The translations under genes were made by a program, and so were the position numbers. The notes beneath the pieces were generated by a model. It was not told where the DNA came from. It made no database searches and saw only the letters and a list, made by a program, of their open reading frames with translations. From NCBI GenBank assembly GCA_009599575.1, contig VWND01000005.1, positions 992,001 to 1,056,000 of the forward strand: a stretch of DNA of 64,000 nucleotides, given 5' to 3'. This DNA is from Blumeriella jaapii. Lineage: Eukaryota > Ascomycota > Leotiomycetes > Helotiales > Drepanopezizaceae. Shown in pieces: positions 23,470 to 35,285 of the stretch. Within the stretch, counting starts at the first letter, position 1. Each line of letters opens with the position of its first letter.

Positions 23470-24620
23470 AAATATCCCGACCAAGTCGTCGCTCTGATCG
23501 CTAATACGAAAGCTTGCTTTTAAGAAATTTTCGATATTTTCGCTTACGCGGTAAAGCAAAACGATATAATAATATTATTTAAAATCAAATTGGATAATTT
23601 CGCTTAGAAGCTGAATATTCAGACGGTATAATACTGGAAAGAAAAAGCTTTTCAAAAGAAAATAATTTAAAACCGCGAAACCGAATTTGCTAATTTCCGA
23701 AAACAAGCTTTTATTAATTAAAATACATCGAATATCTTAAACGCAAAAAAAAAAATACTTGCTTTTTCCGATTCCGATAAATTTATAAATTCGGATAATA
23801 TCGGCAACGTTACGAAGCATTTTATTTTTTTTTTTTAAAATATAATTTTAAAGCTTCGTTTTAATTAAAATTGGTATGCGACCGAATAAAATCGCATAAA
23901 TTACTTTTTTTTTCGCTTTTTCGATATAATTAAAAGCGTTTTATAAAAAGGTTTACGTACGAACGGCACTTTTTTTTACTTGACTGTTGCAGAAATAATT
24001 TAAATTTTTTAATAATCGTTCGGTATTTTTAATTAACAAACAAATGTATTTAAAAGAATTTTATTTTTTAAGCAAAGCAATTAATTTTTGTTTATTTTTC
24101 TTTTTATTTGGCTGGAAATTAAAAGTTATATTAAATTTAATAACGAAGCCGTTATCGCTATTCTGCGCGAAACTTTTTATTTTGATATAATTATCCGTTT
24201 GTTTTATATTAACTTTTTCGATTTAAAAACCGATTTTATTGGTTTTTGCGCCTAAGTACGCGAAACCGATACCGTTTTTCGATAATTAAATTTTAATTAT
24301 TATAAGACCGAAGGCCGTAATACGAAAATTATTTTGCTTTTATATTTAAAACTGTTATTACGATTATTATTTAAAGCGATTTTATAGATTTTAGCGTTAT
24401 TTAAATTAAAGTAATTATATAAACCGCAGCCGATATAATTAAAAACAGACGCTTAATAAATAATGCCGAAAAGTTAGCGCGCCGAATTTATTTTTTTGTT
24501 AATAATTTTTGCTTATGATATGTCAGCGATAAACACCGCGCTGTTAATTGCCCCGATTTCCTTTAGGTTAAAAAGGCTAAAGCCGAGGTAAAAAAATCGG
24601 AAAACTGATTATTTTTGATA
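23470..24620 (+). pseudogene. D1 gag with zinc knuckle
   Basis: Gag of Gypsy type. A capsid-like segment (S-D-S-D-K-F...) near 23775-23950 is followed by a nucleocapsid zinc knuckle at about 24505-24560 reading C-L-x-Y-x4-H-x4-C, a CCHC box with the second Cys changed to Tyr (TGT to TAT). RIP stops interrupt the frame repeatedly. D3 and D2 carry the same gene on the minus strand. Confidence 0.72.
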
Positions 24621-24649
24621 ATTATTATTATTAAAAACTTTTGAAAAAT

Positions 24650-25010
24650 GGATTGGAATTATTTGCTTTAAACGGCGTTCCGGAATTATATTTGGTATTA
24701 TTTTATATTATAATTATTAATAATATATATATTAAAATTTATTTTTTAAACGATTCCGGAGCTATCGATAATTTTATTAATTATTTTTTCGTGTAATACT
24801 ACGAATTAACTTTTGTTTTACTTATTAACCCACGTAAATTTACCGTGGTTAACGAACGTTTTTTTATTTACGGCGATATTATTTATTAAGTTTTTTTTTA
24901 AATTAATACCGCCGGCTATACCGAATTAGTTATAGCTTTTATTATAATATTAAAAAAATACGATTTTATTCTAGGAAAGCCTTGGCTTCGAATATACAAT
25001 TTTTATATTA
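24650..25010 (+). pseudogene. D1 aspartic protease
   Basis: Retropepsin with the active-site segment N-D-S-G-A (about 24748-24762) followed by I-D-N-F-I, the D-S-G-A triad of Gypsy proteases still legible. A second hydrophobic strand, F-I-L-G-K-P-W-L, lies near 24963-24990, the usual C-terminal protease motif. Broken by TAA/TAG codons. Confidence 0.8.
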
Positions 25011-25619
25011 ACTGAATCACGAACACCTTTTGTTTTAATTTAGACTTCTGCCGTACGAATTGCTTATTTTAACGTATTTATTAATTGGCCGTTTTAGGCC
25101 TAATTTAAAAACGCTATTTTTACAAAACCGTCGTTTTATTAGCTACATTTCGTCGTACAAAAGCAGTTGTGTTTATTATTTTGGCTTTTTAACCAGGAAT
25201 CGAGGTATTTTTAGTTTTTTTGTACGAAATTAATTAATAATTACACAAATTAAGCGTTTTACCGACGAATTTTTTTTTATTATATTATTTAAAATCGATT
25301 AATTACAAAAGAATAAGCTTTTTTAAATTGCACGATAATAATTTTCAGCCGAATTTTATTTCGCTAAAATTTTATTGGAAAATATTCGTTTGGCCTTTTA
25401 AACCAAACCGCTAATCGATTTTCGAATAAAACTTTTTTTTTATTACTATTATTATTTAGCCGCTTTTAATTTTATCGAAGCTAATAAATTTGCATTTTAT
25501 AAAAAAAGCGTTAATTATACGATAGAATTTCGACTTGGAGTTGTATTTTTATACGGCCCTTTGTATAATATATTAGTCGACGAATTTTAAGTTTTACGCA
25601 AATTTTTTAAAAAAAACCT
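25011..25619 (+). pseudogene. D1 protease-RT linker
   Basis: Stop-filled frame joining protease to RT. In D3 (42142-42327) and D2 (54449-54634) the same linker remains open for about 60 codons. Confidence 0.5.
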
Positions 25620-26400
25620 CGAAAAAGGCTAAATCCGAGCAAGCTTTTTTTCCGCAGCTTTTTTAGTTTTATTCGCGAAGAAATCAGAAGGAAAATTACG
25701 ATTTTGCGTCGATTACAAGGCTTTTAACGCTATTATAATTAAAAACCGATATTTTTTATTATTGATTTAAAAAACGCTTTTACGATTAAGCAAAGCTAAA
25801 TTTTATATTAAATTCGACGTTTTCGCCGCTTTTAATAAGATTCGAATAAAAAAAAGCTATAAATAATTTATTATATTTAATACGAAATATGATTTGTTCG
25901 AGTTTTTGATTATGCTTTTCGGATTATGCAACGCTTCCGCCACGTTTTAATTCCGTATAAACGATATTCTACGATTTTATTTAAATATCTTTTGCATAGT
26001 TTATATAAACGATATTTTAATTTATTTAAACGATTTTTAAAAATACAAAAAACACGTTAATTTTGTTTTTTAAGCTTTTTTTAACGCGGATCTGCAATTA
26101 GATATAAAAAAATGCGAGTTCGAAATTCAAAAAGTCGTTTATTTTGGGATAATTATTTTTATTATTGAAATTAAAATGGATTTTAAAAAGCTCGAAGCGA
26201 TTACGGGCTGGAATTTTTTTTTCAACGTTAGAAATATATAAGCGTTTTTAGGTTTTGCGAATTTTTATCGACGATTTATTAAAGGTTTTTTTAGAATCGT
26301 TATTTTTTTAGTGAATTTGACGAAAAAAAATATTAAATAAAATTTTGACGACGATTGTATAAAAGCTTTCGAATTTTTTAAATCAGCGTTTACGACTGCA
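25620..26400 (+). pseudogene. D1 reverse transcriptase
   Basis: Gypsy RT. K-S-E-Q-A-F-type entry and Y-D-F-A-S-I (normally C-V-D-Y-R, 25700-25725), I-K-F-D-V segment near 25815, F-G-L-C-N-A-S-A-T-F near 25920-25950, and the catalytic motif at 25999-26013 reading V-Y-I-N-D instead of Y-(V/I)-[14 protein letters not shown] connection motif lies near 26255-26285. Stops and a lost catalytic Asp make it inactive. Confidence 0.88.
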
Positions 26401-26830
26401 TTTACGTTGTTTTATTTTAATTTTGACAAAAAGATATTCGTTGAAATTGACGCTTTTGATTACGTTTTTTTAGAGATTTTTTTAAAAAAACGATGCAGAA
26501 ATATTTTATCCAATCGCTTTTATATCGAAAAAATTCGATTTTGCCGAATGCAATTACGAAATTTATAATAAAAAATTTTTTGCTATTGTATATTGCTTCG
26601 AAAGTTAGCGAGCCGAATTATAAAAAGCTGTCTATTTAATTCGAATATTCATAGATTATCGAAATTTAAAATATTTCATAACGATTAAGCAATTTAATAA
26701 GCGTTAAATACGCTGGAGCGAATTTTTAATTAGTTTTGATTTTGTAGTTATATTCAGACTTGGAAAACAAAATGGCAAATCTGATTTTTTAATCCGACGC
26801 TTTTAAAACCTTCCTCAGGATTTTTCAAAC
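26401..26830 (+). pseudogene. D1 RNase H
   Basis: Starts F-V-E-I-D-A-F-D-Y (about 26436-26465; normally V-E-T-D-A-S), followed by degraded strands. Part of the Pol polyprotein between RT and integrase. Confidence 0.72.
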
Positions 26831-26870
26831 GAAAAAATTCAGTTCCAAAATCAAGCTTTTTTTAAAAAAT

Positions 26871-26930
26871 ACTATCTGACCGAAGTTTTGACCGGAAAAT
26901 ATTATCTGACCGAGGTTTTGACCGCTTTTT
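26871..26930 (+). repeat. 30-bp in-frame tandem duplication in D1 pol
   Basis: Two units starting ACTATCTGAC and ATTATCTGAC, period 30 bp, each translating to ten codons. D3 has a single copy at this place, so it accounts for most of the length difference between D1 and D3. Confidence 0.8.
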
Positions 26931-26949
26931 CGGTTTCGCTAAAACAACC

Positions 26950-28060
26950 CGAAGCAGACGACGAGAAACTTTTACGATTTTTAAATAAATATTATTCTAT
27001 TAATAAGCTATGAATCGCTATTAAAAAAGAAATGCTTAAATCAAAAGGTATTTCGAAATTTAAAACGTTACAACTTTCTGAATACGCTATACGTAATAAT
27101 AAATTGTATTTCCGAAACCGATTTTACGTTTTCGATACACCGAATTTAAAGATTTTTATTCGTACTTGGCTTTTATAAATGGCCTATGATTTAGTAGAAA
27201 CAGGCTATCTTAGCAAAAATAAGCTTTACGAAATTATTAATAGGGATTATTATTGGTTATTAGTTTCCGAGGATTGTAAAAGATTTATTCGCAATTGCAA
27301 CGGCTGCTTTCGTAATATAAATATTAATCAACGTTATTAAAAACTTTTCAAATTTTTATTTATTTTTTTACGCCGTTGGAATTATATATCGGTCGATTTT
27401 ATAGATTTTTTTCTAATAAAAAAGCATAAAAGTCGAAATAATCTGATTATAATAATAGTTTGTCGCTTTATTAAAAAACGATATTACACAGCCTGTTATA
27501 CAGCTATAAAAGCGACAGACTTAGCCAAGTTGTTTTGCAGAGATATTTAACGTTTATATAATCTTTCCGATTTTATAATTTCAGATCGAAGTTTTTTATT
27601 TGTTTTATAATTTTGGAAAGCTATTAATTACCGTTTCGGAATTAATATTACGCTATCTACCAGCTTTTATTCCGAAACAGACGGCCAAATCGAAAACGCG
27701 AACGCCTATTTATTTTTTTATTTGAAATAATTCGTCGAATACGTCTAAAAAGATTGGAAAAACTGGCTTTTTTTAGTTGAATTCGCAGCGAATAACGCTG
27801 TAAACGCTTTTACCGAAGTTTTCTTTTTTTACGCTAACAAAGGTTTTTACTTCCGAATAAGTTTTTTTTTATTTAAGCTTATTTTAAATTTTATTTTACG
27901 TATTTTGCGAATGGCAAATACGAAAAAAAACGATTTCGCCGACAAAATAAAAAAATTAAAATTACTTTTACGTACAAATCTGATTTTAGCGTTGGCCGAC
28001 CAGAAATACTATTTTAATTAATAACGCTAATCAGCTTTTATTTACAAAATAAGAAATAAC
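26950..28060 (+). pseudogene. D1 integrase core
   Basis: HHCC zinc domain at about 27205-27320 (terminal C-N-G-C legible), DDE core at about 27375-27730 with V-D-F-I-D-F, D-R-S near 27588 and S-E-T-D-G-Q-I-E-N near 27675-27700, giving the final Glu of the triad. Followed by E-F-A-A-N-N-A-V-N. RIP stops scattered; no large deletion. Confidence 0.87.
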
Positions 28061-28780
28061 GTGTTTTTTAACAGACGTAATATAATTTCTACCAGATCAG
28101 TTAAAAAATTAAATAACAAATTCTACGGTTTTTACAAAATCGCCGAAATTTTAGGTTTTTATAATTACAGACTGAAATTACTTTTCGAGCAAAAACTATT
28201 ACATTTTGTTTTTTATATTAATTTGCTTAAACCTGCTTATAACGATCTTTTTTTAGGGCAGAAAAACCCTTTTTTTCCATTTGTTTTTATCGACGCAAAC
28301 GAAAGCTTGCTATAGGTTATAAACGTTATTTTCGATTTTAAACGAGATTTTAATTTTTTTTATTTAATATAATAGCGTGGCTACAACGCCGAAAATTAGT
28401 TTTGGAAATTATTAAAAAACGTTATTAACGCATATAATTTTATAATTGAATTCGTTATACGTTTTCTTCAGAAATTTTATCCGATCAAAGCAGAATTGGT
28501 TAAAGCTAGAATTGCTAATAAAAAACGTGCCAAGTCGATAAATAACGAAGACGAGCTTTTATTATTAAAAAAAGCTTTTATAACCGTTATTAAATATAAA
28601 AAGACTGTTATCAATTCCTTTTTTATTACAAAGGAATTAATTGTTTTGTTTTCGAAATTAAGGAAATCCGCTTTTTTTTCTTTTATTATTCCAGCCGAAC
28701 TTCGCATTCGTTTACAGAAACGCTTCGCGAACGAAGCTCGATTTATAGAAATAAACTCCGACGACGAAGAAATTAAGTGA
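28061..28780 (+). pseudogene. D1 integrase C-terminus, chromodomain and tail
   Basis: Open segment 28061-28315 (84 aa) has the GPY/F-like core F-Y-G-F-Y-K-I...Y-R-L-K-L...H-F-V-F-Y-I-N-L-L. A chromodomain-like block follows (about 28340-28440: Y-N-A-E-N-x-F-W). The reading then runs into an open Lys/Glu-rich tail ending with TGA near 28780. Chromodomains direct integration to methylated-histone chromatin in this clade. The opposite-strand frame 28477-28707 is a shadow. Confidence 0.8.
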
Positions 28781-28802
28781 AAAAATAAAAAGAAAAATCA
28801 TA

Positions 28803-28974
28803 TGTGAAAGGATAAGACGTTAGTTCGTTGGTCACGTAGTCCGAAGGTCACGTTGTTATCACGTGACATCGGAGCCCGCACATACTGTATTTTAGACTTC
28901 GCGACATCTTTAATTTAGAACCTCGTAGTTAATGCAAATCACCTACGAACCTTCTGTTCGTTCGTCCCCTTACA
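28803..28974 (+). repeat. 3' LTR of D1
   Basis: 172 bp, ending CCCCTTACA. Contains ATCACGTGAC (28859-28868). Less mutated than the 5' LTR. Confidence 0.94.
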
Positions 28975-28979
28975 ATAGC

Positions 28980-29558
28980 TTTTTTTCGGTTGCGTAAAAC
29001 TTCGTACAAAACCTTTTTTTTTTAGCAAAAGTTAGGTTCCGATTGCTAAATTATTAAATCGTTTTTTTATAAATCGGCTGCCAAATAATAAGCTGGAAAA
29101 TCGGCCGGTAATAAGTTTTTCGAGCTCGTTAGTAATTGGTTAAAATGATTTTATTATTTTATTTTTTTCGAATTAATCGTTTATTTTTTCGAAGATATTT
29201 CTACCGGATTTGCTAAAATTCACGAATCGTATTTTATCAGCTTTACGCTTATAAAAAGTGCTGATATTAATACAAAAAAATAAAATATATAGGTCGGGTT
29301 TGTTTAATACGAAAACGAAATTTTCGGAACTTTTATTTCCGAATTAATAGCTAAAAATATTAATATTAGCTAATTTTATTCGCGGTGCTATTTCGATTAG
29401 CGACGTAAATGCTTTTAGCCGAGTATTTTCCAAGTTTTATTATAATTTAACGTTTGTTTTAAAATCAAAGCCGGTTATTCGTTTTCCGATAAAACGTCGA
29501 TTAAAAAAACTTTATCGCCGACGACGGTAATTTGATTTTGAAAAAATCGGTTTTAATT
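28980..29558 (-). pseudogene. X2 protease-RT linker
   Basis: Minus-strand counterpart of X3 8524-9110, separated from the X2 RT by D1. Contains one 33-bp palindromic unit. Confidence 0.6.
29378..29410 (-). repeat. 33-bp palindromic in-frame repeat, X2 linker copy
   Basis: Unit with intact ATTCGCG on the plus strand and a mutated distal arm. Same place and phase as X3 8672-8704. Confidence 0.73.
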
Positions 29559-30669
29559 TTAAAAAAAAGCTTTTATTTGGCCGTTTTCGATATATTTAAA
29601 ACTGACGAAACTTTCCAAGATCCAAAGTATTTCAAAAATAATAAAATAAAAATATTTTTTTATTATTAAAAAGTTTTTATAAATGATAATATTTTCAACG
29701 TTTATTTTCATATTTCGTATAATTCTATTAAATTTAATAATATTTTTATTAACGGTCGTATAAATTATTCGTTTATCGGTGATAATCGGAATATTATTAG
29801 CTTCGGCTGTTTTTTGGTTTATGCAATTGACTTCGGTTTTATCATCGAATAAAACGAAAACGGTCGTGTTTTTTTTAAATATTGTTTTTATTTTTAATGC
29901 TTTTATAGCCGTGTAAAAGCAGTTTCGTCGTTTTGACTTTTGGATTTTTATAATAAAAGCCAAAAAGCTGATTTTTTCCGAAAAAATTTTTATCGGCTAA
30001 ATTAATTACGATATTGTAAATTTTTTTTTGATTTTTTTTTAATTTCAAATCGTTTTTTTCGAATAATTTTAATTTTTTCGTTTTTTTTTAATACAGGAAT
30101 TTGTTTGTTAATAATTTTGTCGAATCTTTTTTTTATATTAAATAAATCGCTGAATTTTAATTTAATTTTCTGTTTTATAATTTTTTTAATAGCTTCGTCG
30201 ACGGCTTCGAAGCTGATATATTTATCGATTTATTTTTCGCTTCGCATTAGTAATAAGCGTTTAAAAACTGGTATTTTTTAAATAATTTAAATCGGAATAT
30301 CGGTATCGATATTTTTTATATCGTCGTTAATTTTTTCTATTATAAGCGTTTTTCTGATAGTTTTATCGGTTTTTTTTCGAATTTCAAAATTTTTTTTCTT
30401 TTCGATTTTAACGTTTTTTTTTATATTAGCTGATTTAGCGAATAAAACAAAAGCATTTTGCTTTTTTATAATTCGCTGGCTTAATTATGCAATTATAACA
30501 TTTGCAAATACGATAATTATATTAATAATATATATATTTATTTTTTATTTATACATTTGGATTTTATTTATATTTGGGATAAATTTTTTTTTTTGATTAG
30601 TACGCTTTTTGAAATGTTTTTTTTTTATTAATAAAAATCGTTTTCGCATTTTTTTTGTTTTTTAAACAG
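29559..30669 (-). pseudogene. X2 protease and gag-pol linker
   Basis: The open minus frame 29559-29963 (134 aa) is the protease, with F-D-D-K-T-E-V-N-C-I at the active-site loop: both Asp present, Gly lost. The region up to 30669 is the charged linker. Less damaged than the X3 counterpart at this motif. Confidence 0.75.
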
Positions 30670-31981
30670 TCGTTTTATTCCGTACCTTTTATTTTTAAGC
30701 GAATAATATTCAACTAGCTTTGATTTTCAGCTTTATTAAAAAAGCTTATTTCTGCTTTCGTCGGTTCGAAGCAAATCGCTCCATATTTATTAATATAGCA
30801 GATATTATTATTTATACAAAAATTAAATGCTTTGCATTTAAAACGAATATAAAATTCTTCGCAATAAATTTTTTTATTATTACAAAATCCATATTTAGGG
30901 CCACGGGTTTGTTTTAATAATTACTTTTACTATTTTAATAGCCGCGATTTTGATTTCCGCGTTGATTTTTTTTTTTTTTTTAATAATCGTTATTATAATT
31001 AGTATTTCGTTGATTTTGATCGCTAATACGAAAAAATTGCTACTGGGCAGCTATTACTTTTACGGTAGCTTGGCGAAATTAATCGCTTCGCGTATTTTAA
31101 AAAAAGTAATTATTATAAAAGTTATTTTAATCGTTTTTATTATCCGAAATAACGTAAAAGAGTTTTTTCTGCTATTATATAAAACCTTCGATTTTGCTTT
31201 GAAGTTTTTGAATTTTAATATCGGTAAATTTTAATACGAAAATTTCGATATTTTTGTTAAGTTTTTCCAAGCTAATAAGTTTTGTAAAACGATTAAATAA
31301 TATAATAATTAATTATTTCTTAGCGATTTCGATAATTTTTAATAGCTGGGCATGTTTTTGCATTAAAACTTCCACGTTTTTTTTATAAATAAAAAAGGGA
31401 GATTTCTTTTGGTTTATAGCTTCGATAATACGTTCGCTTTGATTTTGTTTAAAAACGAATTTTATAAATTTGAAATACTAATCGAAGGTTTTAAAATCTT
31501 GTTTATTAATTTTAAAGTGTTTAATGGTTTTATTACGAATGCTGATTGAAAAGTCAAATAAAAACAATTTTTTTTATTTAATTTCGCTTAAGACTTTTTT
31601 GTTAACGAAAACGTTAAAAACCTTCGTATAAATACGATAATAAGCTTTGAGTTTTTTAGCTTAGCGAATTATTATAATAAATTACTTAAAAAAAGCGATA
31701 ATATCGCGAATTTGCTAACGATCGTAGTTTCGGAATTCCGATTTTAAAGCTTTAACTAGCTTACGCCAGTTTCGAGCTTTAATAGCCTTTTATTTATTTA
31801 TCGATTTGATAATATTTTTGATAATTAAATTATAATAGCGAAAAGGTTTATCGAACATTTCAATTTTAAAAATTCCGAAATTTTTACAAGTTTTTTTATA
31901 TTTTTCGATAAAATCGGTAACGTTGGCGCTATTAAATAAAAATGTACCAAAAGAGCCAGGAAAGAGCATGCGGCTTCGCAT
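30670..31981 (-). pseudogene. X2 gag
   Basis: Minus-strand gag starting at 31981 with the same first residues as X3 (L-F-P-G-S, then F-N-S-A-N-V-T-D-F-I-E-K-Y). Open for 63 codons (31790-31981), then broken. The plus-strand frames at 30720-30917 and 30950-31234 lie antisense to its distal part. Confidence 0.8.
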
Positions 31982-32726
31982 AAGAAAACGAAAAGCGTCG
32001 TTATTTATAATATTAGCGAAAGTGTTAATAAAATTTAAATTAAATAAATAAGTGTTTTTTGAAGTTGCAAATTAAGAGTTTTTAATATAAAAAGAATCGT
32101 TTTTAATAAAGGAGCTATTAAAAAAGTTTTTGTGTTTTCTGAAGGAATTAAATAAAATAAAATTGCGTTTAAATATTTAAGTATTATATTAAAAAATTTG
32201 TTTTTTAATAAGTTAATCGGATTAATATAATATTATTATATAATTTACGGTTTCGATATTTCGTAGCTCAGGCCAATGCACGTATAGCCATTTTTTTACT
32301 ATTTTTAATAAAAAGCCGCAAATTGTAATTGTTATAATCACAAAGCGTAAAATTAAAAGATTGAGTTTTCGCTAAGCGTTTGATTAAAAAAAATTTAATT
32401 TAAAAAGGCCGAGCGCAGCGGTCGAAGCGTACGAACCAATATTCGATTCGTTATTTTTAAACAAAAAAGCGATTTTCGAGTTTTAAATTTCGTACGATTC
32501 AGAATTGCTTAACCGTAATTTCAGACGTTTTTGAAAAATGTTGCATTTTTGTAATTTAATAATTGTGCGTAAAATAAAAGAAACTATTAAAAATTTTTTA
32601 TATAATGCAGATGCGAATAATACCATATAAAAGGTTTTTTAAGCCGTAATAGCGAAATATCGAAATCGATCTTAACTGCGATTTTGAAAAATGCATCGGC
32701 GAATATATAAAAACGAAACACCGAAG
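31982..32726 (-). other. X2 leader, no gene seen
   Basis: Counterpart of X3 5355-6098; stop-filled in all frames. Confidence 0.6.
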
Positions 32727-32751
32727 TTTAAATCCCTGCGTAAATTACCAA
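32727..32751 (-). other. Primer-binding site of X2
   Basis: On the minus strand it reads TGG...GCAGGGATTT two bases after the LTR end. The complement has an AATCCC T-arm stretch and ends in CCA. Better preserved than in X3. Confidence 0.62.
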
Positions 32752-32753
32752 AT

Positions 32754-33018
32754 ATAAAAGTAAATAAAAAAACCAGACTGATACGACCATATATCGGTAA
32801 ATAAAATAATTTAGGGAATTCCTAGAAAAAACTGAAAAAAAAAAAAATAAATAAATAAAAGTATAAATTAAACTGCGTATTTATAGTATTATTTAAAAGA
32901 ATGCTTTGCTCTTATACCTATTAAAGGTAGTCAATGGCAGAGGGTTTCGGAAAGGTCCATGCCTCGACCATAGCTAAAACTACCAACTCCCATCAATACA
33001 GGGTATCACCGTTTTATA
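32754..33018 (-). repeat. 5' LTR of X2
   Basis: 265 bp, inverse of the X family LTR. TSD ATAT follows at 33019-33022. The open frame starting at 32934 runs from this LTR into X1 ORF3 and is a junction artefact. Confidence 0.93.
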
Positions 33019-33022
33019 ATAT

Positions 33023-34590
33023 ACGCTATTATACGGCGTATTACGATTTAATTACAAAAGAAATTAATATTATCGGCTTCGCTAATCGATTTGCTATTAT
33101 TAAAAATTCGGATTACGACGTATTCGAAATTAATTTTAATAACTAATTTATATTTCGGCGAAAAACTGCGAAAATTATCAAAACGCGTATTAAAACTTAC
33201 CTGGGCTACGCAAATTTTAAAATAAATCCCAAAGCTTTTAGCGCGATTATAAAACTCGATTAAAACGTAAAAAATTAAAAGCAACGAATATTTTTAAAAG
33301 CCGATTTTTCTGGCCTTTCGACCGAAAGTGTATTTTAGAGTTTATCCGAACTAAGCTGCGAATTCGTTAATTACGTAAAGTCGTACAACGGAAAAAACAA
33401 ATTATTATTGTATTTTATAAAAAAAAAAGTAGTTATATATATATATTATTTCCGATTGGTTAAAACCCAAAAAGCGCCTATAGTTTTTTTCGCTAATATA
33501 TTATATAATTTTATTTAGTAAGCTTTTAAAATGCATCCCGGCTTTTATTTCGCTGCTTTGATTATTCGAAACCTCGGAAACTGCTGCTTCGTAGCATATT
33601 TTAACGTTCCGATCGCTTTAGGTTTCGTTGGTCCCGACCGTATTACAATTATAAAATTCGATATCGCCGATTTTTAAAAAAAGAAAAAAATCGTAAATTT
33701 TACCGACGCTATTTTCGATTATTACGTTCTGCTTGCATTCGTATATAATTCGGAAATAATCGAAATTTATTTATAATTATATTACGACGCTAAGCTAATT
33801 AAAATTATTTAGAAAAGCTTAGCTTTTTTGTATTTCAGCGCGTGTAAAACAATGGTTTTAGTTATTTTATCGGATTACGAAACCGAAAGCTACGGAATAA
33901 AAAATAAAATAATTTTTATCAGCTTTTCGATTAAGCAAAAAGTTTTCGTTAAATTCAGGATTTAAAAAACCGACGGCGCGATGCTAATTTATTCGAATAA
34001 TTATACGGCGCAGAAATACAAAAATTACTTCGAAAACGACGTTCCGATAAACAATCTGATATTGTTTATTTTGCGACGAAAGCAATTATAGCATTTTCGG
34101 TGGTTTCGATTGCAAACGATTATTTTCGAATTATTTCGTAAAATAATTTTTTTTATAAGCTTCGGAGCCTTTTTAAAAGCATTCGTCGGTAAACAATCGT
34201 AATCCGACTTATTAGTTTTACGCGAAGCAAAAGCGTTAATCGGTTTTAATTACGACGAATTAATCGATTACTTTTACGATTTTAATACAAAACTTTTCAG
34301 TATTTTTTGCAAAGCGTAGAATTACGTTTAAAAGCTGAAATTTATTATTTACGGAAAAAAGTCGTAGAAAACATTTGTCGCGGCGATATTTAATAATATT
34401 ATCGACGAAAAAGTTATTAAAACGTTCGTAAATCTAGACGATATTTCGACTGATATTTTATCGAGCTATTTTTCAAAAGAGCAAAATAAATAAAATAATT
34501 CAAACGATAAGCGAAACGCTATTTTTTTACAAAAGCTAATAGCAAAAAGGCCAAAAACGGATTAAAAAACCGAAAAAGTATAAAAATTAA
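33023..34590 (+). pseudogene. X1 ORF3, C-terminal half (unidentified)
   Basis: Colinear with X3 14400-15990. Begins in the Y-Y-D-L-I-T-K-E block, the best preserved version of this motif. It then reads I-G-F-A-N-R-F-A-I-I-K up to N-F-N-N followed by TAA at 33144-33146. The distal half holds the G-F-N-Y-D-E-L-I-D-Y-F segment near 34242-34275 and the basic tail near 34540. Function unknown. Confidence 0.55.
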
Positions 34591-34713
34591 AAAGTTCGGT
34601 TTTTAATTAATTGGGTTTTAAATTATATAAAATAAACTAAATTACATTTATTAAAATTATATTTTTTTTTTGGTCGTAGTCAAAAACGATTACGTATATT
34701 ATTTGGAATAAAA

Positions 34714-34981
34714 TATAAAACGGTGATATTTTGTATTAATAGGAGTTAATAGTTTTAGCTATAGTCGAAGCATAAATCCTTCCGAGACTTTTTGCCATTA
34801 ATTATTTTCAACAGATATAAAAGCAAAGCATTTTTTTAGATAATATCATAAGCACGCAGTCTAATTTATATTTTTTTTTTTTTTTTTTTTTCCTTTTTTC
34901 AGTTTTTTCTAAGGATTCCCTAGATTATCTTACCCACCGATATATGGCCGTATCAGTCTGGTTTTCCTACCTATTTTTATA
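34714..34981 (+). repeat. 3' LTR of X1
   Basis: 268 bp with RIP-altered ends (TATAAAACGG...CTATTTTTATA) and an expanded T tract near 34868-34892. Confidence 0.93.
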
Positions 34982-35099
34982 GTATACGATTACGAAAATT
35001 GAATTTGCGAGTTTTTTTATAAGCATTTTATTTTTTTCGTTCTCGCTGTTTTTTTCGGAAAAAATATTATCGTTGTCGCGCTTATCGAAAGCTATTTTT
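34982..35099 (-). mobile_element. Fragment of outer Gypsy element G between X1 and D2
   Basis: 118 bp stranded between two insertions. The minus-strand frame is charged (F-D-K-R-D-N-D-N...) and fits the region just after RNase H of G. Ends in TTTTT, the D2 target duplication (35095-35099), which is repeated at 56723-56727. Confidence 0.65.
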
Positions 35100-35285
35100 T
35101 GTCAAGGGGTATGAACGAGCAGAAGGTTCGTAGGTGATTTGCATTAACTACGAGGTTTCTAAATTAAAAGTGCCGCGAACTTTAAAATACAATATATGCG
35201 AATAATTACGTGGTTCCGATGTTACGTAATAACAACGTGACTTTCGGATCACGTGACCAACGAACTGATGTTTTATTTTTTTATA
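35100..35285 (-). repeat. 3' LTR of D2
   Basis: 186 bp, starts TGTCAAGGGG on the plus strand. Contains TTACGTGG in the extra segment relative to D1. Confidence 0.9.

Larger units (their letters stand above)
22950..28974 (+). mobile_element. D1: full-length 6.0-kb chromodomain Gypsy element
   Basis: Two 172-bp LTRs (22950-23121, 28803-28974) flanked by the 5-bp duplication ATAGC (22945-22949, 28975-28979). Order gag, protease, RT, RNase H, integrase, chromodomain: a chromovirus-type Ty3/Gypsy. Inserted in X2 upstream of RT. Frames carry RIP stops but are less uniformly destroyed than in X. Confidence 0.96.
4402..33018 (-). mobile_element. X2: complete Gypsy family X element, minus, twice interrupted
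   Basis: 5' LTR 32754-33018 and 3' LTR 4402-4668, both in minus orientation, flanked by the 4-bp duplication ATAT in X1. It is split by X3 (5065-16354, TSD CTAC) and by D1 (22950-28974, TSD ATAGC). Removing both inserts and one copy of each TSD leaves 11,293 bp, within 3 bp of X3. Order from right to left: LTR, primer site, leader, gag, protease, RT, RNase H, integrase, spacer, ORF3, LTR. Confidence 0.95.
33023..34981 (+). mobile_element. X1, right part
   Basis: Continuation of X1 from 4401: second half of ORF3 and 3' LTR. Together with 1-4401, 6,360 bp of X1 lie in the window, so about 4.9 kb of its 5' end should lie to the left. Confidence 0.93.

Noticed and set aside
34868..34892. Long T tract considered as a retroposon poly(A) tail
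   Set aside because: It lies inside the X1 3' LTR at a T-rich site present in the other X LTRs; a local expansion.
32754..34981. A 2.2-kb TIR transposon with an internal gene
   Set aside because: Same effect: the X2 5' LTR (minus) and X1 3' LTR (plus) flank the X1 ORF3 remnant.
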